From Sipunculus nudus (lineage: Eukaryota; Annelida; Sipuncula; Golfingiida; Sipunculidae): a stretch of DNA of 64,000 nt. Positions 22,623 through 35,274 of the stretch are shown here, one piece after another. The stretch covers positions 65,630,929-65,694,928 of the forward strand of contig CM049312.1 of NCBI GenBank assembly GCA_026874595.1, read 5' to 3'. The stretch's first letter is position 1. Each line of letters opens with the position of its first letter. Under the pieces are notes generated by a model. That model was not told the DNA's origin and did no database searches. It saw only the letters and a program-made list of their open reading frames with translations. The translations under genes and the position numbers were made by a program.

Positions 22623-23566
22623 CAGGACAGTGTGTAAAACCCGGACTCCACGGACCCCGGACCCAAAAACCCAATTTCCTCATTTTCCATTATTTATAGC
22701 GCTAAAAACACCATGTTTGCTGATGTAAAAACAGAGCAAAGTCCCTAAATGTTGCAAATTTGTAAATGGCCGATTCACTGAAAGATTTCAGTGTATAAAA
22801 ATAATTCGATGAAGACGGACCTCATTTACTTGACTTTTATAACTGTTCCATTTTGACGGTCCCGAGTAACTACCGCTCATGTTTTTATTTGTGACTCAAA
22901 GAGGGAAAGAAATTAGCACTCGTGTCTCACGTTAAATAATTTTTTTATTTTCTGCACTACCAGTCATTGAGGACCTGAGACTAATATATCAGAGCTCTTC
23001 CTCAACAACAGGTTTCGTGTTTCACTCATGACAACCATGCAATTAAAAGTTAACAATAATATAATTACCAAAAGGAATTTTTTATTACTTGCATTTAAAG
23101 CAACTACAGGTTCCAAAATAATGATTTCTTAAATGTTTTATTAATTTTTATACTTTTTAAAACGATATACAAATGAAATATATAGCAAATACAAAATAAT
23201 GAATAAAAACTGAAACAAAAATGTAAAAATACATATAAAAACACAATAAAAAAATCACATGGGTGTTTTGGCTAAACGTGATGTGAAAATATGTACAAAA
23301 AGAAAAGTAAAACAACAAGTAAAAGGGGTCCATGTAATCCGTTAGGTCCGTGCGCCAGGGTCCATAAATGCATGTTAATTATCAATTTTGTACAAAACAG
23401 ACTAATTGTTTATGTTTTTAACCAAAAATAATATAAAATATGTCTTTAGGTACGTTTCTGCTAAAATATCTTGACAAATTTCCATGCATGAAAGTTAAAG
23501 AATTACAAATTTTTCTTTGGGTCCGGGATCCGGAGTCCTTGGAGTGTGGGTTTTTAACACACCCTG
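22623..23566. mobile_element. TIR element inserted in Helitron B (~0.94 kb)
   Basis: The left end starts CAGGACAGTGTGTAAAACCC and the right end, read in reverse, starts CAGGGTGTGTTAAAAACCC. Both continue into CGGACCC-rich sequence, so the inverted repeats run about 48 bp with mismatches and small gaps. AATG abuts both ends (22619-22622 and 23567-23570). Helitron A lacks this block at the matching place. The AT-rich interior has no transposase. The CAGGG terminus recalls hAT-type ends, but an 8-bp duplication is not seen, so the superfamily is open. Confidence 0.65.
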
Positions 23567-23991
23567 AATGAAGTGATCGTCTCACGGAAAAACATTGGCT
23601 AAGCTTTCACGGGAAAGGTCTTTGGAAGTGATGTTAAAAAAATACAGCCATTAAATGTACCATATAATACAATGCTACCATGAAATTTTGCGCAGCGGGA
23701 ATGTCCGACCATGTGAGTGCTCAGTTATTGTGCATCATAACGGGATTGCAATTATCGAGAACACGTCTTACAGCTACTGTACTACCATTCATGATAACAG
23801 GTTCCTTTACTGGTGGATTGACGGGTTTGGAGGGCAACTTCAAATGGCGATGTTCAGCATAATATATCTTCATATAAAAATGATTTCATTTATCATATCG
23901 CCTTCTTCGAAAATTTCTCCGGCCAATCTCTTGACTTCAATTAGATTCTTATGCATATAACACCATGCATATAATGGATCTATATATTAAC

Positions 23992-24022
23992 ATAGACATA
24001 GAAAGAGATGGACTGCCAACTG
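23992..24022. repeat. Left terminal inverted repeat of the 6.8-kb element
   Basis: 31 bp, exact reverse complement of 30774-30804, and immediately preceded by the ATATTAA duplication. Confidence 0.9.
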
Positions 24023-24093
24023 CGAGATCTCGCCCATGATATATCATTAACGATGTTACGTCCGCGAGACTTGCGCGAGAAGAGGGGTGTGTA

Positions 24094-24101
24094 ACTTCCG
24101 G
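24094..24101 (+). promoter_or_regulatory. ETS-like site ACTTCCGG in left subterminal region
   Basis: ACTTCCGG lies 102 nt from the left terminus in CpG-containing sequence and is mirrored at 30708-30715 near the right terminus. It resembles the ETS-family sites common in TATA-less promoters, and it precedes the candidate exon at 24169. Confidence 0.35.
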
Positions 24102-24168
24102 TTTGACGTCTGTTGTAAACAAAAACACGCGAGGGCTGAAGCGGCAGACATCTCAATCTCGCATCGAT

Positions 24169-24208
24169 ATGGATAACGCAGCGCACGATGTCAAACAGCT
24201 TTTCAGAG
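24169..24208 (+). CDS. Candidate first coding exon inside the 6.8-kb element
   Basis: An ATG at 24169 opens 13 codons plus one base (Met-Asp-Asn-Ala-Ala-His, ending Phe-Arg), followed directly by the near-perfect donor AGAG/GTGAGTAAGT. The upstream 80 nt are CpG-rich and lack a TATA box. No downstream exon could be identified with confidence; acceptors such as ATTTCAG at about 30424-30430 give only short tails. It could be the start of a transposase or captured host gene, or an untranslated leader. Confidence 0.3.
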
Positions 24209-27200
24209 GTGAGTAAGTAAGATTTTGATAAATGAAGATTTAATGTTCTTTTGAATAAATTAGTTTTTCTAACCTCATACGGTGTTGGTACTTGGCGGCT
24301 TCGTCCATAAATAAGCGTTCATAACACAAGACGACTGCACGTGCACTGCAGCTGCACGGCAGCTATTGAGTGTACACTGGTTTGCAAGTTTGTTTACAAA
24401 TGTCAAACAGTTCATACAGGAAAACATGCCGTCAACTTTACTAAATGAATCAAATGTCTAAGCAAATATATAGAATAGAATATATCCAGTTGCATATACT
24501 ATGACTTTACGTTTGTAGATCATTTTAATAAACAAAATTAAAAAATGTGAAAAATACTTGTATTTACTCACGGCAGTTTGACTGAAATTTTGTGAATGTG
24601 AGACTGAGAGGGTCAAGGACATAATGATTATTAATTACAAGCAAAAACACAGCCAGTGTAGTGTAAACAGAGCCACATGCCTTCATTTATAATATATACA
24701 GGATGGAGCGCATATGACGGTCTGCGCAGCACTTGTTGTTTTGGTCTGACAGTGACACTGTTGTTTCTGTCCCAGTGAGCCAGCGCTATTGTTTCAGTCA
24801 ACTTTGTGCATGCACATGTTTTATACATCGTCACTGCTGACCTCGTGGCCCATCCAGCTGAAATGTAATACATACACCTCGCAGGCTGAACAATCGCATG
24901 TGTTACCCGTGCCCGAGTGGTCTAATTAGCACCAATGCCACAAATATTAGATACAAAATTACAGTAATCTGATAGTGTCATTTAATGACAAATGCAAATT
25001 TTAGATAGTTATATTTGTTTTAATTAGTGACTGGACTTAACAGACCGTTTGAAAAGGAGGAGGGAAAAGAGATTGTTGCCCAGTCTAGTTCTGGGCGTGT
25101 GATGACAACAAGTTGAAACAGAACCTTTTTTAGGGTCTGACTAATTACCCAAACAGACCCAAACGGACCTGAATTTAAGCTAAAATATTTACAAAATTAT
25201 ATTATAATATATATTATGTTATAAATTATATTAAAAATAATATTTATAAAGTCTTAGTCTTTCTGAATAAATTTTGACATAATGCTTGGTAAACAAAAGT
25301 TCAATTTACAAGAAATGAAAATTAGCAAAATAAGATTTTCGGGACAATTTAATCATATTAATTTTATTATATGCATAATTTTATTTGATTTTACTCCATA
25401 AGAGCCATGGATGTGAAAAGCTTAATTTCATGATAATACTGCAACTTTTCTTTAATTGTCAAATCAATAATGATTTATTTGCTGATCATTAATCAGGATC
25501 AGCAATAAACAAGTTAACTGTTCAATCAAGTTTTCATTGGAGTCCAAAAAGTTGAAGAGGGTCCAGAAAAGAGTAAGTATAAAATGTAATAAAAGATGGA
25601 TTTACCCTAATATTATTTAATATCGGTCCAGTACTGCTCATACATTTTTTGAAATTTTTCTTTTCTCTTAGTTTGCTTGTGGGGGCTAGCTGTGAAAAAA
25701 AATATAATTCTTGTTGGTCAGTGGCCACTATTTCATATATAAATCAAAGGAATACCATGCTAATTAATTTTCCTTAGATCTCTCTTTCTCTCTCTATTTT
25801 TAAATAATTAACAAATGTGAATAAACTTTTTTCCTGTAAACACTGTTGAAATAAATTTTATATCCAGTATGTATATGCGGAGGTGTTTAACTCCCCCCCC
25901 CCCCCTGAAAATGCCATTGGGTCACATCAGTTTTATTGCAGCTGATAAAAATTTATTAAATAAAGAAAAATAGTGTAGATCCCATCATTCCTCCCCCCCC
26001 CCCCAAAAAAAAAAAACCTTGCACCAGTGGGGATGTTAGTTATATTGTAACTGTGTACATTCTATAAAACTGGAAACAAATTTGGTATTATTAAATATAA
26101 GATCCAATTGATTAAATGTGTAAACTGCTGAACTGTCAACAGATTATCAAAAGCTAACAAATGGTCATGATATTAGTATAGATCTTATGTTCACAAACTG
26201 CTCACGTGCTTCAGTTTCAACATTAGAAAACATGGTCAGATCATAAAATTTTATCCACGACTCATTTCTTACTCATCAAAACAAACCAATCACAACAACC
26301 AACCATATGATGGCCAATATAACCTCTTCCTCTCAGATTTTGTCTCCACATTATTTTAGATTTTTACCTTCAAAGTCAATTTCACACTTGTTTTATATAA
26401 ACCCTGGTTGCTGCACTTGACCATATAGCTTAAATAAGTGCTGTATTTTCTATGTGGAAGCCTTAGATCAAACAAGACCACTGAATACCTTTTTGGGTTT
26501 TGCGTGTTTATAGTTTTTTTTTCTTTATTACTTGGCTTCTATTACAATAACATTATTGAATTAACTGTTGCTTACTGTCACATAGTGTGATGCATAGCCT
26601 CACCTTGCTCTCTGCCTCACCTAACCTTCATCCCCTGTAGGTGAAACTTGATCCTGTAGTCACACTATGATATGTATTGTCACTATTGTGTTCTCAATTG
26701 AAAAAAGAAACTAAATAAATTGATATCCTATTTTATTTTATCTTGCTTTCTCTTGCAATTAATGTGTATATATTGTCAAAGTCCAGCATCCAGCATTATT
26801 TATATCCATTAAGTTCATGATCAGTATTACATAAACAGGTTCATTATGTTCATATTCACCACAGTTTAACACGTGTCTTACCTTTAATTATACATTTCAC
26901 ACAATGTCCAATGAAAAATTAAATCAGCTATTTAATGTTGCATTTTCACATTTTTAATAGAAAATGAGTAAGGTTTGAGTAATCACCAAACACAAAAATA
27001 TTTAATAAATATTTGGTACAATATAGCACAATTAAATATAATTGGTTCCTGTTTAGCACTGCATAAACCCAATACTTTCATGTTCACTATATCTAATGTC
27101 AAGTTCATCCTCAGCATGGATGTGAAACCATGCAGTATTATATTATGGAGAAACAATCCATCCCTCCCCTATTTTATTCAAGGTAGCAATAGGAAATGAA

Positions 27201-28043
27201 TGTAATAGCTATTATTCTATTACTTTAGGTCCTCTTTCTATTACAGGTTAAAATTTCTACTATTTCTTCAAAAACCTGTGATCTTCTGTTACATATTGAT
27301 ATTACCCATCCCTGAACCCTACAAATATGATTATATGTGGTATACTCTATTGAGCAACTTCCATTGAGATAATTATATTTTTAAAGCGTCCAAGTTCACC
27401 ACTGTCTTAACATTACAGCCGAAGGCATGCGTCACAATGAAGTCTCCTATTAAAGGCATCAGCAGAGGCACCTCAGTACTGGAGTACCAATATTGACTGC
27501 AATATCATCAGTCACCAGCTAACAATGTGGCTATGTATTAATACATTTCAAAATTTCTTTGTGCAGAAGTCTCAGCCATTTGTTTTCACAACCATTTATG
27601 GTGATTCATTTCTTTCTGAGGCAAAAGCTGATGCTTCATATTATACTGATGGGTTAAAGTAAATGTGCTCAGATGTAAGTTCAGTCCTACAAATTTCCCT
27701 GAGCAGCATCATCACAATGGCCTTTTCAAACATAGTCCCAGAGAATCTTCTTGCCATTATTCTGTTGAAAGAAGGAAGATTATATAATCATTGGCATGTA
27801 TACAAACAATCCTAAATTATATGTCACAAAAAGATAAAAATAATGGTTTTATATTATGATATCATAGTGATGTCATTTTTATCGGACTTCAAAATTTGCC
27901 TTCCTTGATGATTTTAAAGGATACAATGAATAGAAATCATATTGTGGCCTATATGTGCAGTAGTATTCACACATCATTTCCCCTGGTTAACATTTCCCCT
28001 ATTTGACAACTTTGATGCACCCAACCATTATTTAATGTATGTG

Positions 28044-28047
<4 letters not shown>

Positions 28048-28090
<43 letters not shown>

Positions 28091-28094
28091 CTAT

Positions 28095-28128
<34 letters not shown>
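28048..28128. repeat. (TA)n microsatellite pair inside the 6.8-kb element
   Basis: Two TA tracts (about 28048-28086 and 28097-28128) separated by a short non-repeat spacer. Confidence 0.9.
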
Positions 28129-30773
28129 TTCCATCATTTACATATACTGTGAAATTGGATGTATTTTCAGATCCAGAAATTAAGTTTCTAAATGTTGAAT
28201 GAAGATCAACAGTGATCGAGTTCAGAATTGCTGTTTTTCCCAGACACCCTGCATGCAGGCATTTGCAATGAAGACAGTCATCAGGCAACAGTATTGACTA
28301 CAGACTGTTTCATCAGTTTCTATGAGTTAGTTATCGAGAGTACTTTTCAGCATATTTCATTCATAAACCGGACTGTTCAGACTGAATGGGTCCAGACACC
28401 AGGATTAAAGTGAAAATATTGCTTTGTTCAAAGTCAGTCATAAACAGAGCATTACAGATATGTCTCCCACACAATTTGGTCTTAAATATCATATCGGGGG
28501 TATGAGATATTGGTACTTGGTAAACAATGTGTCTCACATCTGGTAAAGTGAGGTAGTTTATAGGATAATGGTAGAATGGTATGTTGATTTTTCACAGTGC
28601 CCTCTCTCATGTATACCACACGTAGTGCTCTGAAATGTAAATTTTTAGAGATAGTGTGACATAACATAAACATTATATTCTATTAGTCCTTTTATGGCAT
28701 TTGATTTGTCTTCATGTAAATAGGGGGGGGGGGGGCAAAATAATATGTTAATATTTTGGTCATGTGGTCCTATTTTTCAAGACCTAGGGTCACGAAGCTG
28801 TGTACCTGAAGGGGAGTAGTGAACGGTTTTGTCTGCTCTGGATGGCTTTAGCTGTTATGCCTTTAAAAACCTATTGTTTAATTTTTTATGTATGTTTAGC
28901 ATAATCGCAAACAAAATGATGGTATCAGTCAAATTTTTTCAAATCTGTAGCCAATCAAAGACATGCTGTCCAAACATGTAAACCTGGAATATATATGTGT
29001 GTATTCTTTAAATATTTTTTATGTTTATTCTTGTTTTTTTTCTGCATTGTATTGATTTCAATACAAATTTGTGATAATATGGGAGACTTTTGTGAAACAT
29101 TTTTGAAATGTTATGGACTTACATGCACTCGTGTACAGTGTATGCTAATATTGTTGTTCAAAGAAGTGGAAATGATTGCATAACCCACAGGGATGTAATT
29201 AATACTTTTTATTTCAACATGTATTCTTTGGTGTAAATGCCTCACTCATAGCTTAATGTTAAAATTGCACAGATGTGTTGAGCAGCAATATTGAGGCAAT
29301 AGGATGGATGGCCAGGACAGTGCAGTGTCTAATGACTAGGAACATATCTTGTATTTCCTGGAAAGTTCCTGGATATGGATTGCTTACTGGAATATCTGAT
29401 AATCTGCATGATTACTATATGATTACATTGACCATCCCTATTGCCAAAAAGTGGGGAGGGGGCATATTTACCCCCAACACCCTATATTGACGCCCATGTT
29501 TGTGCGTTATGTAGCTGGCAAGTATCTGTTCACATGATGTTGCATCAACAAACCACAGTCCTGAAGTTGAATATACGCTTATTATGTACTGTATGGTCAT
29601 TATGCTGGTTGCTGCAGTCCTAAGTAATGTCTGAATAGAAAACCTTGCACATGCGCATTGTTCTGGAAAATTAACATTTCTCCAAAAATTACTTTCTTCA
29701 GGGAACACTGAGGTTTTATATGTTTTCCTTGTATGTAGTGTTTATATTTTGCTTACCCATGACACAGACATCACAATTACTTGTAACAAAGTAGTTGTCC
29801 TCAGTGTCTTGAGCAAATATGGGCAGTCGACACACTGCACGACTCGCCACCCACCAGCCATTTTGCCTTCACACCAGGAAACCATTCTGGGTATTTTTTA
29901 TCTGTAAATGTCAAATAAAGGAGCAACGATAGAATCTCTCACCCCCTGGCACTGTCTTGACAAGGTATGTGTGTATATGGATGGATGACATGATGATTAT
30001 AATTTATGTAATGAAGATGTAACATACATAAAATAATATATGGGCAATTCAAGTTAAATGCAGCTAAATGTGTCTTCTGTTCACACTAGTCTCATGTTTC
30101 TGACAGGTGCGTGAGCTATTCTATAGTCGTGTCTTAATAAATACTCAGAATTTAATATCTTAAACATTAAATGATCCCGGCCCTAATATTTATTATTACA
30201 GTGATTAACAGACGGTCACTAAACGACCAGTTAATACGGATGTATTTTGACATTTCTTTGTTTACATCGTAACGCCCCCTTTTATCACCCATTGTTTTTA
30301 CCCATTTAATCTTTGAATGGCACTGCATTTGCATGTTGAATGTGGGAAACCTTGTAGATATACTAAAAACAAACACTTGTTTTACCTTTCTTTCGAATTT
30401 GATTAAATGAAAGTCCACGGCATTTCAGATGGGAGGCGATGTAACCCACCATGCAGCAACATTTCCCTCCTGACCAGCTGACATCGTGCCAACTGTCAGG
30501 CGTTCACGCGACGGACGACAGATGGACTTGCAAGTGCCTGTGTAAAATAATATACCGGTCAAATTCGGATTATCTATGTAATGTTTTCTTATACAAAAGC
30601 TTAGACCTAAGTTTTTTAAATGATTTGTATGAAAGGTCTGATAAGTATGTTTTCTAAGAAAAAAGAATATTCGCCTACCTGCCGGTACCCGCTGACAAGT
30701 CGTCCCGCCGGAAGTAAACATCCCCTCTTTTGATTCGCGCATGCGCGACGCAACATGTGTGACGTAACGGGCA

Positions 30774-30804
30774 AGTTGGCAGTCCATCTCTTTCTATGTC
30801 TATG
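30774..30804. repeat. Right terminal inverted repeat of the 6.8-kb element
   Basis: Exact reverse complement of 23992-24022, followed by the ATATTAA duplication at 30805-30811. Confidence 0.9.
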
Positions 30805-30939
30805 ATATTAATAACGTGAAGCGGTTTGTGTGATTTTCCGGATCTCCTCTGATACTACAGTATGGAGTGCCATGATTTTCGACATACAAATGCTCTGGGT
30901 TTGTCCAAAGACATTCCACCATTCGTACAGGAACGTATT

Positions 30940-31400
30940 GAATAGAATAGAACAGAACAGAAGTTTATTCAGGAAAAAGGCTCCAGGCCCAAAGTTCCAA
31001 ACATTTCAATAAATATTCCATTAAACGACTTCATCAGTACAATGAAAGGTAGCAGTCTTATATCTTTTCTAATAATACACTATCTATACATACACTATGT
31101 ATCTATTTTGATATCATCAGTGAGCACAAACACATATACTTTTCAATGAACAGTCAATTCAAGAATTACAACAATATAATGTAAAGTAACATTCTTATAA
31201 TGACTAATTAATCATCCCATAAACAAATGTAACATTTTTGCAACCCTACGTACACAATGAATCTATTTTGCTGTCATCGGTGAATGCCGTTTAAGATACA
31301 TAATTCTAACATATATTCTATTCCTTCTCCTCAAAAACGAATCAAACACATATGCAGCATTTTTTGTTATTTCTAATTGATCATTTAATTTAAATAACAA
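30940..31400 (-). mobile_element. 5'-truncated non-LTR retrotransposon fragment in Helitron B
   Basis: The 461-bp insert is flanked by the 9-bp duplication GAACGTATT (30931-30939 and 31401-31409). Read on the minus strand it ends in a pentanucleotide-type tail (TTCTG/TTCTA repeats), as seen at the 3' ends of several LINE groups. Helitron A has the uninterrupted site ATTCGAACGTATTC at the matching position (4060-4073 on the other strand). No reverse transcriptase remains, so it is a dead 3' fragment; the clade is unknown. Confidence 0.7.
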
Positions 31401-31490
31401 GAACGTATTCATCCAAGTCCTCCAGACTCCGACACAAGGTCAACGTAAAGACAGAACACTTACACCAAATGTCGTCTTCAAAGAAATTGG

Positions 31491-32160
31491 TAATTGCTGA
31501 TTCATTTAAAAAAGGCTTGCGTGTCATGTTTCATGGCTAATGAGACTGCTGTACAAATAACTCTTATTACCTGTTTGAAGAAACAAATTATTCACTATAA
31601 GGTTTCATTTTTTTTTCACTATTTGCCTTTTGCGAATATCGCGAATTTGAAACCTTCTCACACACACACACATATATATATATTTACGTAAATCTATATG
31701 GTGTCATCTTAGTTGGACGATGATATATAATAGTATATAGTATATACATATGGGGGTGAGGGCGTGAGACTCATTGCGTTTCGCAACTGGCTGTGATGCC
31801 CTGAAAAGGACGTGTGCCGCGGTGCGTGTATTTATTTTACATGGCGCCTCCTGGGTCATGTAAAACGAACCTGTATACCTACAGGGCAGCAATGGTTGAA
31901 TATCATTCTAACATAGTAAACCACCGGCCAAGTGGAAAGATTAATAAACATGGTATCTGTCATGTTAAAATAGGCGTCTAAGAAAGTACAGAACTTGTGA
32001 CGTCTCTATAGATATCAGTACAGATGAAATTGACACGTAATATATTAGTGCATGCACAAAGAATATACACTTCTTCGGGTCAGTGAGTTCGTTTGTCTTC
32101 AAACTAGACCATAATTATAAACTAGACACCTAGCTGCTCTTGAACCTGTATATATATACA

Positions 32161-32223
<63 letters not shown>

Positions 32224-33908
32224 ATGTGTATGTGTGTGTAAACCATATATCGTATCGATTCCGTGTTATTCTGCCTGCTTTCGTAAGATGAAACGAGCTG
32301 CTTGACCATGCACTTAAAATTGAATGTTATATTTTGCTAATTTTTCTTTGCATTTCGTTACTAAACGAATACAATAAGGTATGATAAAGTGGATATAAAA
32401 AATTCACTTTTACTTACTGTACAGACCAAAATTTATTTTCTTAGCTTTGTAAATTTGACTCTGCATGTGTCCATATAATCCGAAAACTGTGATAGTTGTG
32501 TGATAGAAAACAAGATTTTTAGTGAATATACAGTTAGCCTTTACGTAAAACATAAACATAATGCCCGTTAATATTACGAACATCCAGCTAAAATGCTCAG
32601 GTACCATACTTTAATTGTTTTTCTTATTAACATTATATACCATAATAACCATATGGACCGCCGGTAATGTGTCATGCACGTGTAGCGTAAATCAGCACTT
32701 CCACACACATCAAAAGATATAAACCTTTCAACATAATTTCATTGGAACCCACCGACAACTACTTAAGGGATAAGCCGGGGATTGCCCCCCCCCCCCCCCC
32801 CCATGCACACACACACACTTTATGGGCCAAGGGTTGAGGTCAGTGTGACCTTTCTTTGAGAAATGATGCAAATTCCATCAATTTGCCTGGAAAATCCATT
32901 GTATATCTTCTCGGTCTAAACATGCCTCACCTGAAAACAACTGCATCTATGGGACCTAATTTCTTAATTGATGTGTTTAGTAAAATTATAGGCCAGTATT
33001 TTGTATTTTTGGGGGTAAGGGAATTAATATAATGCAATTTATGCAAGGTCTTCTTTTTTTAATATATAACAATTTTTATGTATTGATCAATATGTTATAT
33101 ATATGATTGAAATAAGGTCAGTTTTCGGTAAATTAATTGTTCATGGTAATATATATTTAAGAATTACCCCTTTAACTTCACGTATGTTTGAAAATGGTAT
33201 ATTCTTTGCCTATCAGTAGGCCTGTTTCGTGTTTCAAACCATGCACGCTTATGGTTTTGAGTAAAATCTAAAACCCAGTAACCGATATGGAGTTTTATTA
33301 AAATTTGAAGAAGACAATTTAAGGGTAAAAAAAATATCAATTTGCACACATGGTTCGGTAAAGATTTTTTTTTAAATTATTATTATTTGGGAATGTTGTA
33401 TGTGGTGCAGCGTGTGATTTAAAGTAAAGAATTGCATATTTTAGGTTTTATTTTTTCAAAAATTTCCAAACCAAAATCTCCACAGTCAACCTTCTGCGCA
33501 GCCGATAATGCTTTCACTGATATAACTGAGACTCACTCTGGATATCAGCTGCCAAGGTGCGAGACATTCTATAGACTGGGTATGGGTACATACATTTAAT
33601 CATACATTAAATCATAATGGACATTAATTTCATGACTACATTTATTTTAATTTTATTATACAAAATATACTGACAGACTGACGTCGAGCGCTCTATAGGT
33701 TGGTGGACGTTTGGGACTTCCGCTTATAGGCACTCCTTAAGCTAAGAATTTTGATTTTTTTTCCCCTAGCCGATAGCCTTCATGCCACACAAGCCCAGCC
33801 GTGAATCGCGAGACCACCACCAATCCCCGCCCTGGTGAACGAGGAAAGAGGGAGAGGGAGCTACAGTCCCACACCCACAAAATAATTATACATATAGCAT
33901 AAATATAA

Positions 33909-33955
<47 letters not shown>

Positions 33956-34264
33956 TAGCACATATATGACATGGAAGCAATTATTAAATACCAAATATGT
34001 TGGGTTCCAATATTGCTTAAAGGGTGGTACGGAAAAATACCATTCCTTTCATACTGATAACTTAAACTTTTAAACCTTTACCGCTCAGGGGGTCAACAAA
34101 GTGTTTGAATCTGACACCTATGTCAAATTTACAGTACCGACAGTACTGATTGTATTTCAACATCTTTAATGCTGCTGACTTACATTAAAAAATTACAGTG
34201 GACGATTTTATCACAACTTCATTTATTTGAATATTTATTGTACAAAATATTCATATACATATGC

Positions 34265-34323
<59 letters not shown>

Positions 34324-35067
34324 TACATGAAGCATTTATTTTAATGCTTAATCGGGCAGTCTTACATCTCAGTATATACATGTCAATAACGAATGCGAAA
34401 GTGATTCACCTGCGAGAAGCAAGCATCTACATTTAACATATACGTATCAATATACCTGATACGGCGCTGACACAAAGATTCATTATATTATATAGCTACT
34501 CAATGATGAGAGGGACCACTGATGCCATCAACACACAGTACCGCATACCGCCCCGCCCACACATCACCGTGACGCGCTTGACTCGACCCGTATCCTTCAG
34601 TCAAACTGGGATACAATGAGATGTGTGCACGATAATTCGGGCCGCTGTGTATGTGTACAGGCTACTTATCGGTATGTTCAGTGGTTGAACTTAGGATCTG
34701 TCTGGCCAGGCACTTTATGACATGAAACTGCGGGGGCTGGAATGAGCTATACATCGTCTATGTCGATTACAATGTTGTTAAGGCGGGTAAATTATACAAT
34801 TCTCGGACTTACAAGGTAGGTTGTACTGCTAGTATTATTTTGTGTTGTTAGTATATATAGTGAGGATAAGTGAACATATGATGGTGTACAGTTTAAATTT
34901 ACATGAAAAGCAGAAGCAAACACTGTTGTAATGCGACCTTCACCCTTCCACACAGGACTGTAACAGTTCAGTTTAGCCGACTCAGACACCATACCCCTGA
35001 GGGTTATGACCTTGTAACGTCTGTATCGTACAGAGCATATACTTAATATAAGGGTTAATTTCCTTCC
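31491..35067. other. Non-coding stretch rich in microsatellites
   Basis: It contains (TA)n/(TG)n at 32149-32235, poly-C with (AC)n at 32785-32817, (TA)n at 33916-33951 and (TA)n at 34269-34321. The reading frames through these are low-complexity Tyr/Ile strings. No gene is supported. Confidence 0.6.
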
Positions 35068-35274
35068 AGGGGCGGATCCAGGATTTAGGAAAAGGGGGGG
35101 GGGGGTCCAACCCAGGAGGACAAATGAAACCCCCCAAAAAAGGTCCTCAGGTTTGAAAAAGGGGGGCTCCAGGCGGCAAAATTTTGTCTGAAGCCCTTAA
35201 AAAACGTTGTTTCTGATGAAAAAGGGGGGGTCCGGACCCCCTGGACGCCCCCCCCCCCTGGATCCGCTTCTGCC
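35068..35274. mobile_element. MITE-like element with GGGGCGGATCCAGG ends
   Basis: It begins CAGGGGCGGATCCAGG and ends CCTGGATCCGCTTCTG, an inverted repeat of about 14 bp with mismatches. Internal poly-G and poly-C blocks (35091-35105 and 35249-35259) are also complementary. Ends of the same type recur at 5060-5080, 7667-7680 and 52150-52165. Confidence 0.65.

Larger units (their letters stand above)
23992..30804. mobile_element. 6.8-kb TIR element inserted in Helitron B, superfamily unknown
   Basis: The left end 23992-24022 and right end 30774-30804 are perfect 31-bp inverted repeats starting CATAGACATAGAAAGAGATG. Weaker similarity extends inward about 100 bp to an ACTTCCGG motif on each side. 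A 7-bp target duplication ATATTAA flanks the ends (23985-23991 and 30805-30811). Removing the element and one copy of the duplication restores TCTATATATTAATAACG, a standard Helitron start, so the boundaries are strongly supported. The interior is AT-rich with (TA)n at 28048-28128 and no recognisable transposase. A CATAG terminus with a 7-8 bp duplication might fit P-type transposons; that is a guess. Confidence 0.8.
22181..31490 (+). mobile_element. Non-autonomous Helitron, copy B, split by three insertions
   Basis: It starts TCTATATATTAATTGCG after an A at 22180, a Helitron 5' end. It is collinear with the reverse strand of copy A in the blocks 22181-22622, 23567-23991, 30812-30930 and 31401-31490. 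The gaps are three inserted elements described separately. An internal second copy of the Helitron 5' end spans the largest insertion site (23982-23991 joined to 30812), and copy A has a shortened version of it. Similarity fades at about 31488, and no CTAG with hairpin is found there, so the 3' end is lost or diverged. No Rep/helicase is encoded. Confidence 0.8.

Noticed and set aside
24893-24945. GCCCGAGTGGTCTAA, similar to a tRNA-Leu/Ser A box
   Set aside because: No B box or cloverleaf follows within the expected distance.
27438-27661. 73-codon open stretch on the plus strand inside the 6.8-kb element
   Set aside because: It is open without an ATG at its start, has no recognised motif, and this length is not unusual for the region.
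29800-29960. GC-richer patch with a possible GACAAG/GTATGTGT donor
   Set aside because: No consistent frame or acceptor could be paired with it.
30425-30787. Minus-strand 120-codon frame at the right end of the 6.8-kb element
   Set aside because: It runs through the terminal inverted repeat and a poly-T/A region and has no recognisable domain. It could include a short exon but cannot be supported.
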